Shown: positions 21,799 to 33,250 of the stretch, in pieces
Layout of the letters: every line of letters starts with the position of its first letter
Position numbering within the stretch: the first letter of the stretch is position 1
Assembly (NCBI GenBank): GCA_003260025.2
Contig: QFZU02000147.1
Span: 1 to 43,268 of the forward strand
Source: Microbispora triticiradicis
Lineage (GTDB): Bacteria; Actinomycetota; Actinomycetes; Streptosporangiales; Streptosporangiaceae
Direction: 5' to 3'
DNA length: 43,268 nucleotides
Notes under the pieces: model-generated
The model's database searches: none
What the model was told of the DNA's origin: nothing
What the model saw: the letters and a program-made list of their open reading frames with translations, nothing else
Translations under genes and position numbers: made by a program

Positions 21799-22644
21799 GT
21801 GGTCACCGGCAAGGACCGGCAGAAGCAGCTGGCCCGGGAGCACTACCAGCGGCAGATGCAGGCGCGCGTGGAGCGCGAGCAGAAGGCGCGGCGCAACGCG
21901 ATCATCGGCACCACCGCGGCGGTGGTGGTCGTGATCGGCGGCGTCGTGGCGGCGACGACCCTCCTCGGCGGTGACGACAAAGCCGATCCCGCCGCCTCGG
22001 CCGCGCCGACCGCCAGCGCCCTCGCGAACGACCCCAAGCCGTACGATCCGGCCTCCGGCACCTGCGGGTACGTGGCCGACAAGAGCAGCGGCCAGGTCAA
22101 GGACGTCGGCGTGCCGCCGGAGAAGGTGAGCACGGCCCCGGCGACGATGACCATCAGGACCAACCTCGGTCCCATCGTCGCCACGCTGGACAGCGCCAAG
22201 GCGCCGTGCACGGTCAACTCGTTCAAGTACCTGGCGTCGAAGGACTACTTCGACGACACCAGGTGCCACCGGATGGGCACGGACTTCCCGATCCTGCAGT
22301 GCGGCGACCCGCTGGCCAAGGCCGACGGGAAGAACCCGACCGACGGCCAGGGCGGCCCCGGCTACCGCTTCGCCAACGAGAACCTGACGGGCGCCAAGTA
22401 CACGCGCGGCGTGCTCGCGATGGCGAACAGCGGGCCGAACACCAACGGCAGCCAGTTCTTCATCGTGTTCGGGGACACCGGGCTGTCGCCCGACTACACG
22501 CCTTTCGGTACCGTGACCACAGGACTCGAAATCCTGGACAAGGTGGCCAAGAAGGGCGTGATCGCCGGTGCCACCGGCGATGGCACCGGAGCCCCGAAGC
22601 AGCCCGTAGTCATCAAAGACGTGACAATCACCAGCAAGAGCTGA
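21799..22644 (+). CDS. Cyclophilin-type peptidyl-prolyl isomerase, membrane-anchored
   Basis: A second cyclophilin, 281 residues from the GTG at 21799, which has GGGAGG 5 nt upstream; an ATG at 21769 is possible. A highly charged N terminus (KDRQKQLAREHYQRQMQARVE as separate helical turns) precedes one TM helix at about 34-56, so the isomerase domain is outside and the protein is anchored, not lipidated. The domain has RCHRMGTDFPILQCGDP, GPGYRFANENL, NTNGSQFFIVF and YTPFGTV. Its order and motifs match the 16832 gene, so they are paralogues flanking the MBL-hisS-aspS operon. Confidence 0.92.
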   Translation: MVTGKDRQKQLAREHYQRQMQARVEREQKARRNAIIGTTAAVVVVIGGVVAATTLLGGDDKADPAASAAPTASALANDPKPYDPASGTCGYVADKSSGQVKDVGVPPEKVSTAPATMTIRTNLGPIVATLDSAKAPCTVNSFKYLASKDYFDDTRCHRMGTDFPILQCGDPLAKADGKNPTDGQGGPGYRFANENLTGAKYTRGVLAMANSGPNTNGSQFFIVFGDTGLSPDYTPFGTVTTGLEILDKVAKKGVIAGATGDGTGAPKQPVVIKDVTITSKS

Positions 22645-22703
22645 CGTAATACAACCAAGGGCACATCGGGCCCTGGAGGCTGATTCAAGTGCGGGAGGAC
22701 ACG

Positions 22704-23933
22704 GTGAGCACCGACCCGTGGGGCCGGGTAGACGAGGACGGCACCGTCTACGTGCGTACGGCTGAGGGAGAACGGGCCGTCGGGTCCTGGCAGGCCGGTG
22801 AGCCGGAGGAGGCTCTGGCCTATTACCGCCGCAAGTTCGACGAGCTGGCCGGCCAGGTCCAGTTGCTGGAGCAGCGGGTGCGCGGCACCGACCTCGCCCC
22901 CGCCCAGGCCGAGGCGAGCATCGCCAAGCTGCGGGAGTCGGTCGCCGAGGCGCACGCCGTCGGCGACCTGGGCTCGCTGCACGACCGGCTCGGGGCGCTG
23001 AGCGAGCTCGTCGGCAAGCGGCGCGAGGAGTTGCGGGCGGCCCGCGACCAGGCCCGCGTGCACGCCCGGGAGGTCAAGGAGCGCATCGTCGCCGAGGCCG
23101 AGCGCATCGCCGACGAGACGACCCACTGGAAGTCCGGCGGCGAGCGGCTGCGGCAGCTCGTCGAGGAGTGGAAGGCGGCCGAGCGGGTCGACCGGGCCAC
23201 CGAGGCGACGCTGTGGAAGCGGCTGTCCACGGCCCGTACGGCCTTCGCCAAGCGGCGCAAGGCGTACTTCTCCTCCCTGGACGAGCAGCGGGACGCGGTG
23301 CGGGGCGCCAAGGAGCGCATCGTGAACGAGGCGGAGGCCCTCTCCGGCTCGACGGAGTGGAACGCCACCGCGGCGGCCTACCGGGAGCTGATGCGCCAGT
23401 GGAAGGCCGCGGGCCGGGCCTCCCGGGAGGCCGAGGACGAGCTGTGGACGCGCTTCAAGGCCGCCCAGGACGAGTTCTTCCACGCCCGGTCGGCGGTGTT
23501 CGCCGAGCGTGACGCCTCGTTCGCCGCCAACGCCGAGGTCAAGGAGGGGCTGCTGACCGAGGCCGAGCGGCTGCTCCCGGTCGGCGACGCGCGCGCGGCG
23601 CGGTCGGCGCTGCGCGGCATCCTGGAGCGGTGGGAGGCGGCCGGCCCGGTGCCGCGCGACCAGCGCGACCGCCTGGAGGGCGGGCTGCGCAAGGTCGACG
23701 AGGCCGTCCGCAGGGCCGAGGAGAACGAGTGGAAGCGCTCGAACCCCGAGGCCAGGGCGCGTGCCCAGGACACCGTCAACCAGCTCCGCAGGTCCATCGA
23801 GCAGCTGGAGACCCGGCTGTCCAAGGCCCAGACGGCGGGCCGGGACAAGGACGTCAAGGAGACTGAGGAGGCCCTGGCCGCCCGCCGCTCCTGGCTGGAG
23901 GAGGCCGAGCGCACCCTCGCCGAGTTCTCCTGA
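22704..23933 (+). CDS. DUF349 repeat protein, predicted coiled coil
   Basis: The 409-residue, almost wholly helical cytoplasmic protein contains three DUF349 units at about 140-195, 215-272 and 295-345, each built on W-K/E-A-A-G/E...LW/L...F patterns such as EEWKAAERVDRATEATLW. A C-terminal coiled coil spans about 350-405. The GTG at 22704 is preceded by GGGAGG (5 nt), better than the GTG at 22689. DUF349 proteins are widespread in actinomycetes next to rel; their role is unknown. It lies 59 nt after the cyclophilin and converges on rel. Confidence 0.87.
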   Translation: MSTDPWGRVDEDGTVYVRTAEGERAVGSWQAGEPEEALAYYRRKFDELAGQVQLLEQRVRGTDLAPAQAEASIAKLRESVAEAHAVGDLGSLHDRLGALSELVGKRREELRAARDQARVHAREVKERIVAEAERIADETTHWKSGGERLRQLVEEWKAAERVDRATEATLWKRLSTARTAFAKRRKAYFSSLDEQRDAVRGAKERIVNEAEALSGSTEWNATAAAYRELMRQWKAAGRASREAEDELWTRFKAAQDEFFHARSAVFAERDASFAANAEVKEGLLTEAERLLPVGDARAARSALRGILERWEAAGPVPRDQRDRLEGGLRKVDEAVRRAEENEWKRSNPEARARAQDTVNQLRRSIEQLETRLSKAQTAGRDKDVKETEEALAARRSWLEEAERTLAEFS

Positions 23934-23948
23934 CCCTTTCGCTCCCCT

Positions 23949-23977
23949 CCCCGGCGCGGCCGCGGCGCCCGCCGGGG
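23949..23977. terminator. Hairpin between convergent DUF349 and rel genes
   Basis: CCCCGGCG (23949-23956) pairs perfectly with CGCCGGGG (23970-23977) across a 13-nt loop, in the 57-nt gap between the two stop codons. No T-tract follows on either side, so it is a candidate bidirectional terminator on stem strength and location only. Confidence 0.45.
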
Positions 23978-23990
23978 ACGGCGGCGGGCG

Positions 23991-26360
<2,370 letters not shown>

Positions 26361-26431
26361 ACAGACTCCTCACGTCGAGTCCAGATTCCACAGTGTATCC
26401 GTGCTGCCACAGCGCTCTCGGCCGCGTACCC

Positions 26432-26501
26432 CCGGTTCGCCCAGTCTGGTGCACCCAGTCCGGTTTGCCCAGCCCTGTTCCCTCGGTCTGGTTCGTTCAG
26501 A
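26432..26501. repeat. 14-bp tandem repeat, five degenerate copies
   Basis: Units begin at 26432, 26446, 26460, 26474 and 26488 with consensus CYGGTTCGCCCAGT. Units 1-3 match closely (1-4 differences); units 4 and 5 are more diverged. The array fills much of the space between the rel promoter region and apt, and the fifth unit includes the apt stop codon (26497-26499). Confidence 0.8.
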
Positions 26502-27012
26502 CGGTGAGCAGGGTGCGCACCTCCAGCCCGGGCAGCCGGTCGCGGCCGGAGAGGAAGGACAGCTCCATCAGGAAGGAGACCGCCACCACCTGCGCGCCGG
26601 TCCGCCTGACCAGCTCCACGGCGGCCCGGGCGGTGCCGCCCGTGGCGAGGACGTCGTCCACTATCAGCACGCGGTCACCGGGCTCGAAGGCGTCGGCGTG
26701 CACCTCGATCGTCGCGGAGCCGTACTCCAGATCATAGGACGCCTCGTACGTCTCCGAGGGCAGTTTGCCCTCTTTGCGCACCGGGACGAATCCCGCGCCG
26801 CTGCGGTAGGCCACCGGGGCGGCGAGGATGAACCCGCGTGCCTCGATGCCGACCACCTTGTCGAACGCCAGGCCGTCGCCGAGTTCGTCCACGACCTGCG
26901 TGAAGGCCGCGTGGTCCGCCAGCAGCGGGGTGATGTCCTTGAAGAGGATGCCCGGCTTGGGGTAGTCGGGGACATCCCTGATGAGTGCCGTCCAGTCAGT
27001 CACGACGTTCAC
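26497..27012 (-). CDS. apt: Adenine phosphoribosyltransferase
   Basis: This salvage enzyme joins adenine and PRPP to make AMP. The 171 residues show the type I fold: [20 protein letters not shown] near the N terminus, the [23 protein letters not shown] segment, and the PRPP-binding loop [15 protein letters not shown]. The start is GTG at 27012; a GTG three codons later (27003) is equally plausible. It sits between secF and rel, as I recall for Streptomyces. The last 14-bp repeat unit overlaps its stop, so its C-terminal codons form part of the repeat. Confidence 0.95.
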   Translation of the reverse strand: MNVVTDWTALIRDVPDYPKPGILFKDITPLLADHAAFTQVVDELGDGLAFDKVVGIEARGFILAAPVAYRSGAGFVPVRKEGKLPSETYEASYDLEYGSATIEVHADAFEPGDRVLIVDDVLATGGTARAAVELVRRTGAQVVAVSFLMELSFLSGRDRLPGLEVRTLLTV

Positions 27013-27110
27013 CCTAGTGCCGCGGCCGCCGGGGTCCGCCGCGAAGATCCGGCCGTCGTGGACGGGATGGCCGTCAGGGGCGCCATGGGAGGGCCCGGGC
27101 GCACGTGAAC

Positions 27111-27144
27111 GCGCCCCCGGAACCCGAGCGGGTTCCGGGGGCGC
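27111..27144. terminator. Strong hairpin between secF and apt
   Basis: A perfect 15-bp stem (27111-27125 with 27130-27144) closes a 4-nt loop, 23 nt after the secF stop on the minus strand. It probably ends yajC-secD-secF transcripts. No U-tract follows, as is common for terminators in high-GC actinomycetes. Confidence 0.75.
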
Positions 27145-27166
27145 CTCCGTGGTGTGCGCGACGCGC

Positions 27167-28213
27167 TCAGCGCTTCTTGCGCTTGTCGTCGGGCGGGGTC
27201 GTGCCCTGCGAGCCCGCCGAGACCGGCTCCTTGACCGTACGGGCGGCCTTGGCGGTGGAGACCTCCTTGGCGTGCACCCGCCGGGCGAGCGCCTGCCACT
27301 TGGGCTCCCGCTCCTTGAGCGTGACCAGGATCGGCGTCGCCACGCACAGGGAGGAGTAGGTGCCGACGATCATGCCGACGAACAGGGCCAGCGACAGGTC
27401 CTTCAGCGTGCCCGCGCCGAGCAGCGTGGTGCCGATGAACAGGATCGCCGCCACCGGCAGGATCGCGACCAGCGAGGTGTTCAGCGACCGGATCAGCGTG
27501 TGGCTGAGCGCGTTGTTGGCGGCCTGCGTGTAGGTCATCTTCGCGCCCGTGCCGAGCTTGCCCGTCACCTCCTTGATCATGTCGAAGACGACGACCGCGT
27601 CGTACAGCGAGTAACCGAGGATGGTGAGGAAGCCGAGCATGGTCGCCGGCGTGACCTCGAAGCCCGACCAGGCGTAGACGCCCGCTGTGATGACGAGGTC
27701 GTGGACGAGGGCGACGATAGCCGCGAGGGCCATCCGCCACTCGAACGCCACGGACAGGTACAGCATGATCGCGATCATGAAGACCGCGAGGCCGATCCAG
27801 GCCTTCTGGGAGACCTCGCCACCCCAGGTCGCGCCGATGACCTGCGAGCTGACCTGGTTCTCCGGGACGCCGTACTTCTGGGAGACCGTCTGCTGGACCT
27901 TGGTCACCTCCTCGGCCTTGAGGCTCTCGGTGGTGACCCGCCAGTTCGGACCGGCCTGCTGGACGATGACCTGGTGGGGCCCGGCCTCCGCGACCGTCTC
28001 CCGGACCTGCTCGATGCTGGAGCCGGGCGTGCGGGCGAAGTCGAAGACCGAGCCGCCGCGGAACTCCACGCCCAGGTTCAGCCCCTGGTTGACGATGAGG
28101 CCCAGGATCGACAGGGCCAGCAGGAGTGCCGAAAGGCCGTACCAGGTCTTGCGCTTGCCGACGAAGTCGATGTCGATGTCGCCGCGGTAGAGGCGGCTGA
28201 TCACTCCCGGCAT
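27167..28213 (-). CDS. secF: Protein translocase subunit SecF
   Basis: SecF works with SecD as a proton-driven motor that assists SecYEG in exporting proteins. The ATG at 28213 overlaps the secD stop (TGATG) and has AGGAGG 4 nt upstream; upstream sequence in frame belongs to secD in another frame. The 348 residues contain the first TM (about 25-42), the [12 protein letters not shown] motif at the start of the external domain, the [15 protein letters not shown] turn and five more TM helices at about 135-315. The C-terminal tail is long and ends in a Lys/Arg cluster. Confidence 0.95.
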   Translation of the reverse strand: MPGVISRLYRGDIDIDFVGKRKTWYGLSALLLALSILGLIVNQGLNLGVEFRGGSVFDFARTPGSSIEQVRETVAEAGPHQVIVQQAGPNWRVTTESLKAEEVTKVQQTVSQKYGVPENQVSSQVIGATWGGEVSQKAWIGLAVFMIAIMLYLSVAFEWRMALAAIVALVHDLVITAGVYAWSGFEVTPATMLGFLTILGYSLYDAVVVFDMIKEVTGKLGTGAKMTYTQAANNALSHTLIRSLNTSLVAILPVAAILFIGTTLLGAGTLKDLSLALFVGMIVGTYSSLCVATPILVTLKEREPKWQALARRVHAKEVSTAKAARTVKEPVSAGSQGTTPPDDKRKKR

Positions 28214-29985
28214 CACGCCTCCTGCAGGGTCTGCTCGGCGCGGCCGGTGCGGCCCATGCGCTCCGCGTCGAGTCCGGACAGCTTGTGGCCCTTGGCGAAG
28301 AACCGCATCCGCGCCACGAGGGACATCAGCGGCTTGGTGAAGAGGAACACGACCACGATGTCGATGAGCGTCGTCAGGCCCATCGCGAACGCGAAGCCGG
28401 CCACGTCGCCCACCGCGAGGAAGTAGAGCACCACCGCGGCGATGAACATGACGGCGTCGGCCACCAGGATGGTGCGCCGGGCGCGCCGCCAGGCCACCTC
28501 CACCGCCGAGCGCAGCGTACGGCGGCCTTCCTTGATCTCGTCGCGGATCCGCTCGAAGTAGACGATGAACGAGTCGGCCGTGATGCCGATGGAGACCACG
28601 AGGCCGATGATGTGCGGCAGCGAGAGCCGGAAGCCCGCGTTGTGGCTCAGGACGTCGACGGTCAGGAACGTGACGACCGCCGCCACGCACAGGCTGGCCA
28701 TGCCGATGAGCCCGAGGCCGCGGTAGTAGAGCAGCAGGTAGAGCATGACGATGATCAGCCCGATGGCGCCGGAGATGAGGCCGCCGTGGAGCTGGTCCTG
28801 GCCGAGCGTCGAGGAGACCGACACGACCGAGCTCTGCTTGAACTTCAGCGGCAGCGCGCCGTACTTGAGCTGGTCGGCCAGGTCGGTGGCGGTCACCTGG
28901 GTGAAGCTGCCGGAGATGCGGGCGCTGCCGCCGGGGATGGCCTCCTCGATCGTCGGTGCGACGATGACGACGCCGTCCAGCACGTTGGCGAGCTGGTTGC
29001 GCGGGGCCGGCAGGCTGGTGATGCGCCGGGTGATGTCGGCGAACTGCGTGGCGCCCTTCGACTTGAAGTTCACCTGGACGATCCACTCACCGGTGGTGGG
29101 GTCCGTGCCCGCCTGGGCGCCGCTGATCTCGGTGCCCTGTACGGCGGCCTTGTCCAGGATGTAGCGGGCCGAGCCGTCGTCGCTGCAGGCGACGATCTGC
29201 TTGTTCGGGTCGTCGAGGGCGCCCTGGCCGCGGTTCTTCGCGCTGCAGTCGATGTTGCGGAACTCGGTGAGCAGCGCCTGGTCGATGCCGCTCGTGTCCT
29301 GGCCCGCCAGCGGGTCGCTCGCGTCCTCGGGCGCGGCGCTCGACGACGGCGCGGCGGAGGCGGAGGCCGAGGGAGAGGCCTTCGCGGCACGGCCGCCGGA
29401 CGTCGTGGCCCGCTTGGTCTCGCTCGGCTCCGGCGTCGGCGCGGTCAGCGCCTTCGACAGCGCCCGGCCGGCCGGCGTGGCGTTCCCGCTCGGGGCCGCG
29501 CTGGCCTTGGCCGTCGAGGCCACGCCTGGGGAGGCCGCCGGGGAGGCCGCGGCCGAGCCGCTCGGAGCCGGCGCGGCGGTGGACGGCTGGACCGGCGGCG
29601 CCTTGGCCGCGGCCACCGCGAGCACCTGCCGCATGCGCAGTTCGGCCGTGGTGGACACCAGCTTGAGCGCCTCGTCCCGGCCCGCTCCCGGGATCTGGAT
29701 CACGATGTTGTCGTTCGACTTCGCGACCTGGGCGTCGGAGATGCCGGTGCCGTTGACGCGCTGCCGGATGATCGTCACGGCGCGGTCGAGGCTCTCCTGC
29801 GAGGGAGTCTTCCCGTTCGCCAACACCGGCGAGAGCGTCACGGTGGTGCCGCCCGCGAGGTCGAGGCCGAACTTGGGGACGAACGCCTTCTGGAGGGCGA
29901 CCGTCGCGCCCATGACAATGATGAGCACGAGGAGCAGCAGGAGTGTGCGTCCCGGCTTGCTCTGGCTACTGGTCGGTGGGGCCAC
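28213..29985 (-). CDS. secD: Protein translocase subunit SecD with low-complexity insert
   Basis: SecD is the larger subunit of the SecDF export accessory complex. The 590 residues start with one TM (about 14-32), then FGLDLAGGTTVTLSP, the external P1 domain, and five TM helices at about 395-570 with QLKYGALPLKFK just before them. Between about 124 and 228 is a stretch of roughly 105 residues made mostly of Ala, Ser, Pro and Thr; E. coli SecD lacks it. Two cysteines (about 247 and 267) follow in the external domain and could form a disulfide. The GTG start lacks a clear ribosome site. Confidence 0.95.
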   Translation of the reverse strand: MAPPTSSQSKPGRTLLLLLVLIIVMGATVALQKAFVPKFGLDLAGGTTVTLSPVLANGKTPSQESLDRAVTIIRQRVNGTGISDAQVAKSNDNIVIQIPGAGRDEALKLVSTTAELRMRQVLAVAAAKAPPVQPSTAAPAPSGSAAASPAASPGVASTAKASAAPSGNATPAGRALSKALTAPTPEPSETKRATTSGGRAAKASPSASASAAPSSSAAPEDASDPLAGQDTSGIDQALLTEFRNIDCSAKNRGQGALDDPNKQIVACSDDGSARYILDKAAVQGTEISGAQAGTDPTTGEWIVQVNFKSKGATQFADITRRITSLPAPRNQLANVLDGVVIVAPTIEEAIPGGSARISGSFTQVTATDLADQLKYGALPLKFKQSSVVSVSSTLGQDQLHGGLISGAIGLIIVMLYLLLYYRGLGLIGMASLCVAAVVTFLTVDVLSHNAGFRLSLPHIIGLVVSIGITADSFIVYFERIRDEIKEGRRTLRSAVEVAWRRARRTILVADAVMFIAAVVLYFLAVGDVAGFAFAMGLTTLIDIVVVFLFTKPLMSLVARMRFFAKGHKLSGLDAERMGRTGRAEQTLQEA

Positions 29986-30026
29986 TGGAGGTCAGTTCTT
30001 TCGTCGAAAGGTTGCGATCAGCCTAC

Positions 30027-30383
30027 TCAGGACTGCTTGGTGCTCGTATCGTCGCCGTTCCCCGTGTCGGGACCGCCGGTCACGGTCTCCTCGGTCTCCA
30101 CGTCGGTCACGTCGTCCACCGGAGTGAGCACCCGGCCGATCGCCGCCTTGACCCAGCGGGTCTCGACGCCCGGCGCGAGTTCCAGCACGACGTCGTCGTC
30201 CTCAAGGGCGACCACCGTCGCGAACAGGCCTGTCGTGGTCATGACCCGGACGCCCGGGGTGAGGGAGTTCTGCATCTGGACCTGCTCCTGCTGCCGCTTG
30301 CGCTGCGGGCGGATCAACAGGAAGTAGAAAACCACTACCAGCAAGATCAGTGGCAGGAACGTCCCAAGCGGGTTGTTACCCAC
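30027..30383 (-). CDS. yajC: Preprotein translocase subunit YajC
   Basis: YajC is a small single-span partner of SecDF. The GTG at 30383 (read MGNNPLGTFLPLILLVVVFYFLL) is chosen because GGAAGG lies 9 nt upstream and the upstream frame is not YajC-like. The 118 residues have one TM helix (about 6-24), the RPQRKRQQEQ cytosolic turn, and the family domain VMTTTGLFATVVALEDDDVVLELAPGVETRW. An acidic Thr/Asp-rich tail follows. It opens the yajC-secD-secF unit. Confidence 0.93.
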   Translation of the reverse strand: MGNNPLGTFLPLILLVVVFYFLLIRPQRKRQQEQVQMQNSLTPGVRVMTTTGLFATVVALEDDDVVLELAPGVETRWVKAAIGRVLTPVDDVTDVETEETVTGGPDTGNGDDTSTKQS

Positions 30384-30500
30384 GGGGGCCACCCTTCCGT
30401 AACGTGATGAACCGGCCTGACGCCGGAGGTCTGGTGCGCTGCGACACGCGGGCCACCGCGGCGCTGCTCGCGCCGGCGTGAGCGGCCAGTCAAGCCACGC

Positions 30501-30530
30501 AGTGTATGCGAGCCCGCCGAAGCCCGGCAA
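30501..30530 (-). promoter_or_regulatory. Candidate promoter for yajC-secD-secF
   Basis: On the minus strand TTGCCG (30530-30525) and TACACT (30506-30501) are 18 bp apart, a good match to actinomycete housekeeping promoters (TTGnCn and TAnnnT). It lies in the 271-nt gap between ruvB and yajC and would give a leader of about 110 nt. Nothing else was recognised in that gap. Confidence 0.55.
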
Positions 30531-30654
30531 CGAACCCACGGCTCGGCGAGCAGGAAAGTTCCCGTTTCATGGGCTTCGCAATCGGTCTGTTACCTCTTTG
30601 CCCCGGTTTCCGCTTCCAGCTGGGGGTCCGGAGGGCGCTCCACGGAGAGGGAGA

Positions 30655-31701
30655 TCAGCCCTCGAAGAGCGTGGGCGCCGCGGGCGACCCGAAGCTGTCA
30701 GGAGGCGGTGTCAGACCGAGATGCGCCCACGCGGAGGCGGTGGCGACCCGGCCGCGCGGGGTGCGGGCCAGCAGGCCCTGCCGCACCAGGAAGGGCTCGG
30801 CCACGACCTCGACGGTCTCCGGCTCCTCCCCCACCGCGACCGCGAGCGTCGACAGGCCCACCGGGCCGCCGCCGAACTTGCGCAGCAGCGCGTCGAGCAC
30901 CGCCCGGTCGAGCCGGTCGAGCCCTTCCGCGTCCACCTCGTAGAGGTTCAGCGCCGCCGCCGCGATCTCCCTGGTCACCACGCCCTCCGCGCGGACCTCG
31001 GCGAAGTCGCGCACCCGCCTGAGCAGGCGGTTGGCGATCCGGGGCGTGCCGCGCGAGCGGCGGGCGATCTCCAGGGCGCTGTCGTCGGGCAGCTCCACCG
31101 ACAGCAGGCGGGCGGAGCGCCGCAGCACCCGCTCCAGCTCCCCCACCTCGTAGAAGTCCATGTGGGCGGTGAAGCCGAACCTGTCGCGCAGCGGCGCGGG
31201 CAGCAGGCCCGCCCGGGTGGTGGCCCCCACCAGCGTGAACGGGGCGATGTCGAGGGGGATCGAGGTGGCGCCGGGGCCCTTGCCGACGACGATGTCGACC
31301 CGGAAGTCCTCCATCGCGAGGTAGAGCATCTCCTCGGCGGGCCGGGACATCCGGTGGATCTCGTCGATGAACAGGACCTCGCCCTCCGTCAGGGTGGACA
31401 GGATCGCGGCGAGGTCGCCCGCGCGCTCCAGCGCGGGGCCGGAGGTCATCCGCAGCGGCGCGCCCAGCTCCGCCGCGATGATCATGGCGAGCGTGGTCTT
31501 ACCCAGCCCCGGGCCGCCGCTCATCAGCACATGGTCGGGCGGCCGGTTGCGGCGCAGCGCGCTCTCCAGGACCAGCGAGAGCTGCTCGCGCACGCGGCCC
31601 TGCCCGATGAACTCGTCGAGGCGCCTCGGACGCAGCGCGGCCTCGATCGCCCGCTCGTCGCCCTCGGGCTCGGGCGACACGAGATCCCGCTCCACACTCA
31701 C
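30655..31701 (-). CDS. ruvB: Holliday junction branch-migration helicase RuvB
   Basis: RuvB is the AAA+ motor that drives branch migration with RuvA. The 348 residues from the GTG at 31701 include [18 protein letters not shown], Walker A ([14 protein letters not shown]), Walker B ([10 protein letters not shown]), the [17 protein letters not shown] sensor region, and a winged-helix C terminus with [17 protein letters not shown]. Starts at 31734 or 31695 are possible; the ribosome site is weak. Unusually, 196 nt separate it from ruvA. Confidence 0.96.
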   Translation of the reverse strand: MSVERDLVSPEPEGDERAIEAALRPRRLDEFIGQGRVREQLSLVLESALRRNRPPDHVLMSGGPGLGKTTLAMIIAAELGAPLRMTSGPALERAGDLAAILSTLTEGEVLFIDEIHRMSRPAEEMLYLAMEDFRVDIVVGKGPGATSIPLDIAPFTLVGATTRAGLLPAPLRDRFGFTAHMDFYEVGELERVLRRSARLLSVELPDDSALEIARRSRGTPRIANRLLRRVRDFAEVRAEGVVTREIAAAALNLYEVDAEGLDRLDRAVLDALLRKFGGGPVGLSTLAVAVGEEPETVEVVAEPFLVRQGLLARTPRGRVATASAWAHLGLTPPPDSFGSPAAPTLFEG

Positions 31702-31758
31702 TCGGCACCATCCGCTCGGCCTGCCGGGAACCATCCGCTTCCCGGTGAATCTTTCATC

Positions 31759-31812
31759 GAACCGCCCGGCCCTCGCGAACCACCCGGCCCGGCCGGCCCG
31801 CCCGGCGCCCTC
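31759..31812. repeat. 18-bp imperfect tandem repeat, three copies
   Basis: Units at 31759, 31777 and 31795 share the pattern GAACCGCCCGGCCCTCGC; units 1 and 2 match at 14 of 18 positions, and unit 3 is more diverged. They lie in the 196-nt gap between ruvA and ruvB. High GC makes chance similarity possible, so confidence is modest. Confidence 0.45.
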
Positions 31813-31834
31813 CGAACCCGCCTCCCGAGTCCGG

Positions 31835-31853
31835 CCGGCAGACCCGCTGCCGG
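31835..31853 (-). other. Hairpin between ruvA and ruvB
   Basis: CCGGCAG (31835-31841) and CTGCCGG (31847-31853) form a perfect 7-bp stem with a 5-nt loop, 44 nt after the ruvA stop. It has no T-tract. It could be an mRNA processing or attenuation element separating ruvA from ruvB. Confidence 0.4.
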
Positions 31854-31897
31854 ACCCGTTGCCGCATCGGGCCCGCCTCCCCCGTGACCGCCGATGC

Positions 31898-32515
31898 TCA
31901 CCGGACGCTCAGGGCGCGCAGGGCCGACTTCAGCAACGCGGCCACCTGCGGGGCGCGACCGGCCGCGACCTCCGCGTCGGCCTCCGGGGCCACGGCCGCG
32001 ACCGCCTCGTCGGCGTCCCTGGCCGAGTAACCGAGCCCGACCAGGCCGGAATGCACCTGGTCGCGCCACGCGGGGCGGGCGCCGCCGTTCAGCGCCGCGT
32101 CGACGGCCTGCGCGGGAGCGCCGAGCCTGTCCTTCAGTTCGAGCACGATGCGCTGCGCGCCCTTCTGCCCGATCCCGGGCACCATCGTCAGGGCCTTGAG
32201 ATCGGCGCTCGCCACGGCCATCCGCAACGCGTTGGGCGCGTGCACGGCGAGCATGGCGAGGGCGAGGCGCGGGCCGACCCCGCTGGCCGTCTGCAGCAGC
32301 TCGAAGACGGCGCGCTCGTCGTCGGAGGCGAAGCCGTACAACGTGAGCGAGTCCTCACGCACCACGAGCGAGGTGGACAGCCGGGCGGGCTCGCCGGCGC
32401 GCAGCCCGGCCAGGGTCCCCGGCGCGCAGTGGACGAGCACTCCGACGCCGCCCACCTCGACCACGGCGCTGTCGGCGCCGACCGCCGTCACCTGCCCCGC
32501 AACGGATGCGATCAC
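31898..32515 (-). CDS. ruvA: Holliday junction DNA-binding protein RuvA
   Basis: RuvA binds four-way junctions and targets RuvB. The 205 residues begin [26 protein letters not shown] (OB fold), followed by tandem helix-hairpin-helix motifs with [17 protein letters not shown] and [17 protein letters not shown], a linker of about 25 residues, and a RuvB-binding C domain ([18 protein letters not shown]). It follows ruvC by 88 nt in a ruvC-ruvA-ruvB order. Confidence 0.96.
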   Translation of the reverse strand: MIASVAGQVTAVGADSAVVEVGGVGVLVHCAPGTLAGLRAGEPARLSTSLVVREDSLTLYGFASDDERAVFELLQTASGVGPRLALAMLAVHAPNALRMAVASADLKALTMVPGIGQKGAQRIVLELKDRLGAPAQAVDAALNGGARPAWRDQVHSGLVGLGYSARDADEAVAAVAPEADAEVAAGRAPQVAALLKSALRALSVR

Positions 32516-32603
32516 CGCGTGCTCCCTCCCCGGACCGGACGCCCGGCCGCGACCGCACCGGGCCTCCCAGTCCTACCAGAGCCCCTGGGGGCCGCGTACG
32601 GGG

Positions 32604-33170
32604 TCACGCGTCCTCCCCGCGTACGGGGGCAGGTCGCGGGGCGGAGCGGGCACGGGCCAGGGCGTCGGCCAGGCGGTGCTGCACGCCGCCGCGCCAGACG
32701 TGGCAGATGGCCAGGGCGAGCGCGTCGGCCGCGTCCGCGGGCTTCGGCATGGCGTCGAGCCGCAGCAGCCGGGTGACCATGGTGCCGACCTGCTTCTTGT
32801 CGGCGTTGCCGTGGCCCGTGATCGCGGCCTTGACCTCGCTCGGCGTGTGCAGGGCGACCGGCAGCCCGCGCCGGGCCGCGCAGACGATCGCGACGGCCGA
32901 CGCCTGCGCCGTCCCCATGACCGTGCGCACGTTGTGCTGGGCGAACACCCGCTCGACCGCGACCGCGTCCGGCTTCAGCTCGTCGAGCCACCGCTCGATC
33001 TCGGCCTCGATGGCGACCAGCCGGGCGCCGATGTCGTCATCGGCCGGAGTCCGCACAACCCCGACAGACACCAGGCTCAGCGGCGCGCCGGGCCTGCCCT
33101 CCACGGCGCCGAGGCCGCATCGCGTCAGCCCCGGGTCCACCCCCATCACCCGCACGTGGGGCAATCGCAC
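32604..33170 (-). CDS. ruvC: Holliday junction endonuclease RuvC
   Basis: RuvC cuts Holliday junctions after branch migration. The GTG at 33170 ([16 protein letters not shown]) is chosen because GGAGAGG lies 7 nt upstream; the frame is open further but that part overlaps the neighbour. The 188 residues show the acidic sites in [22 protein letters not shown], and [13 protein letters not shown], with [12 protein letters not shown] before the last. All four catalytic acids appear present. The tail is Arg/Pro-rich. Confidence 0.95.
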   Translation of the reverse strand: MRLPHVRVMGVDPGLTRCGLGAVEGRPGAPLSLVSVGVVRTPADDDIGARLVAIEAEIERWLDELKPDAVAVERVFAQHNVRTVMGTAQASAVAIVCAARRGLPVALHTPSEVKAAITGHGNADKKQVGTMVTRLLRLDAMPKPADAADALALAICHVWRGGVQHRLADALARARSAPRPAPVRGEDA

Positions 33171-33250
33171 CGGCTCGCCTCTCCGCCGAACATCAGTTCG
33201 GTCGGTCACTCTACCGCGATCACCGGCGGCGCGGGGGCCGCGACGCGGCG

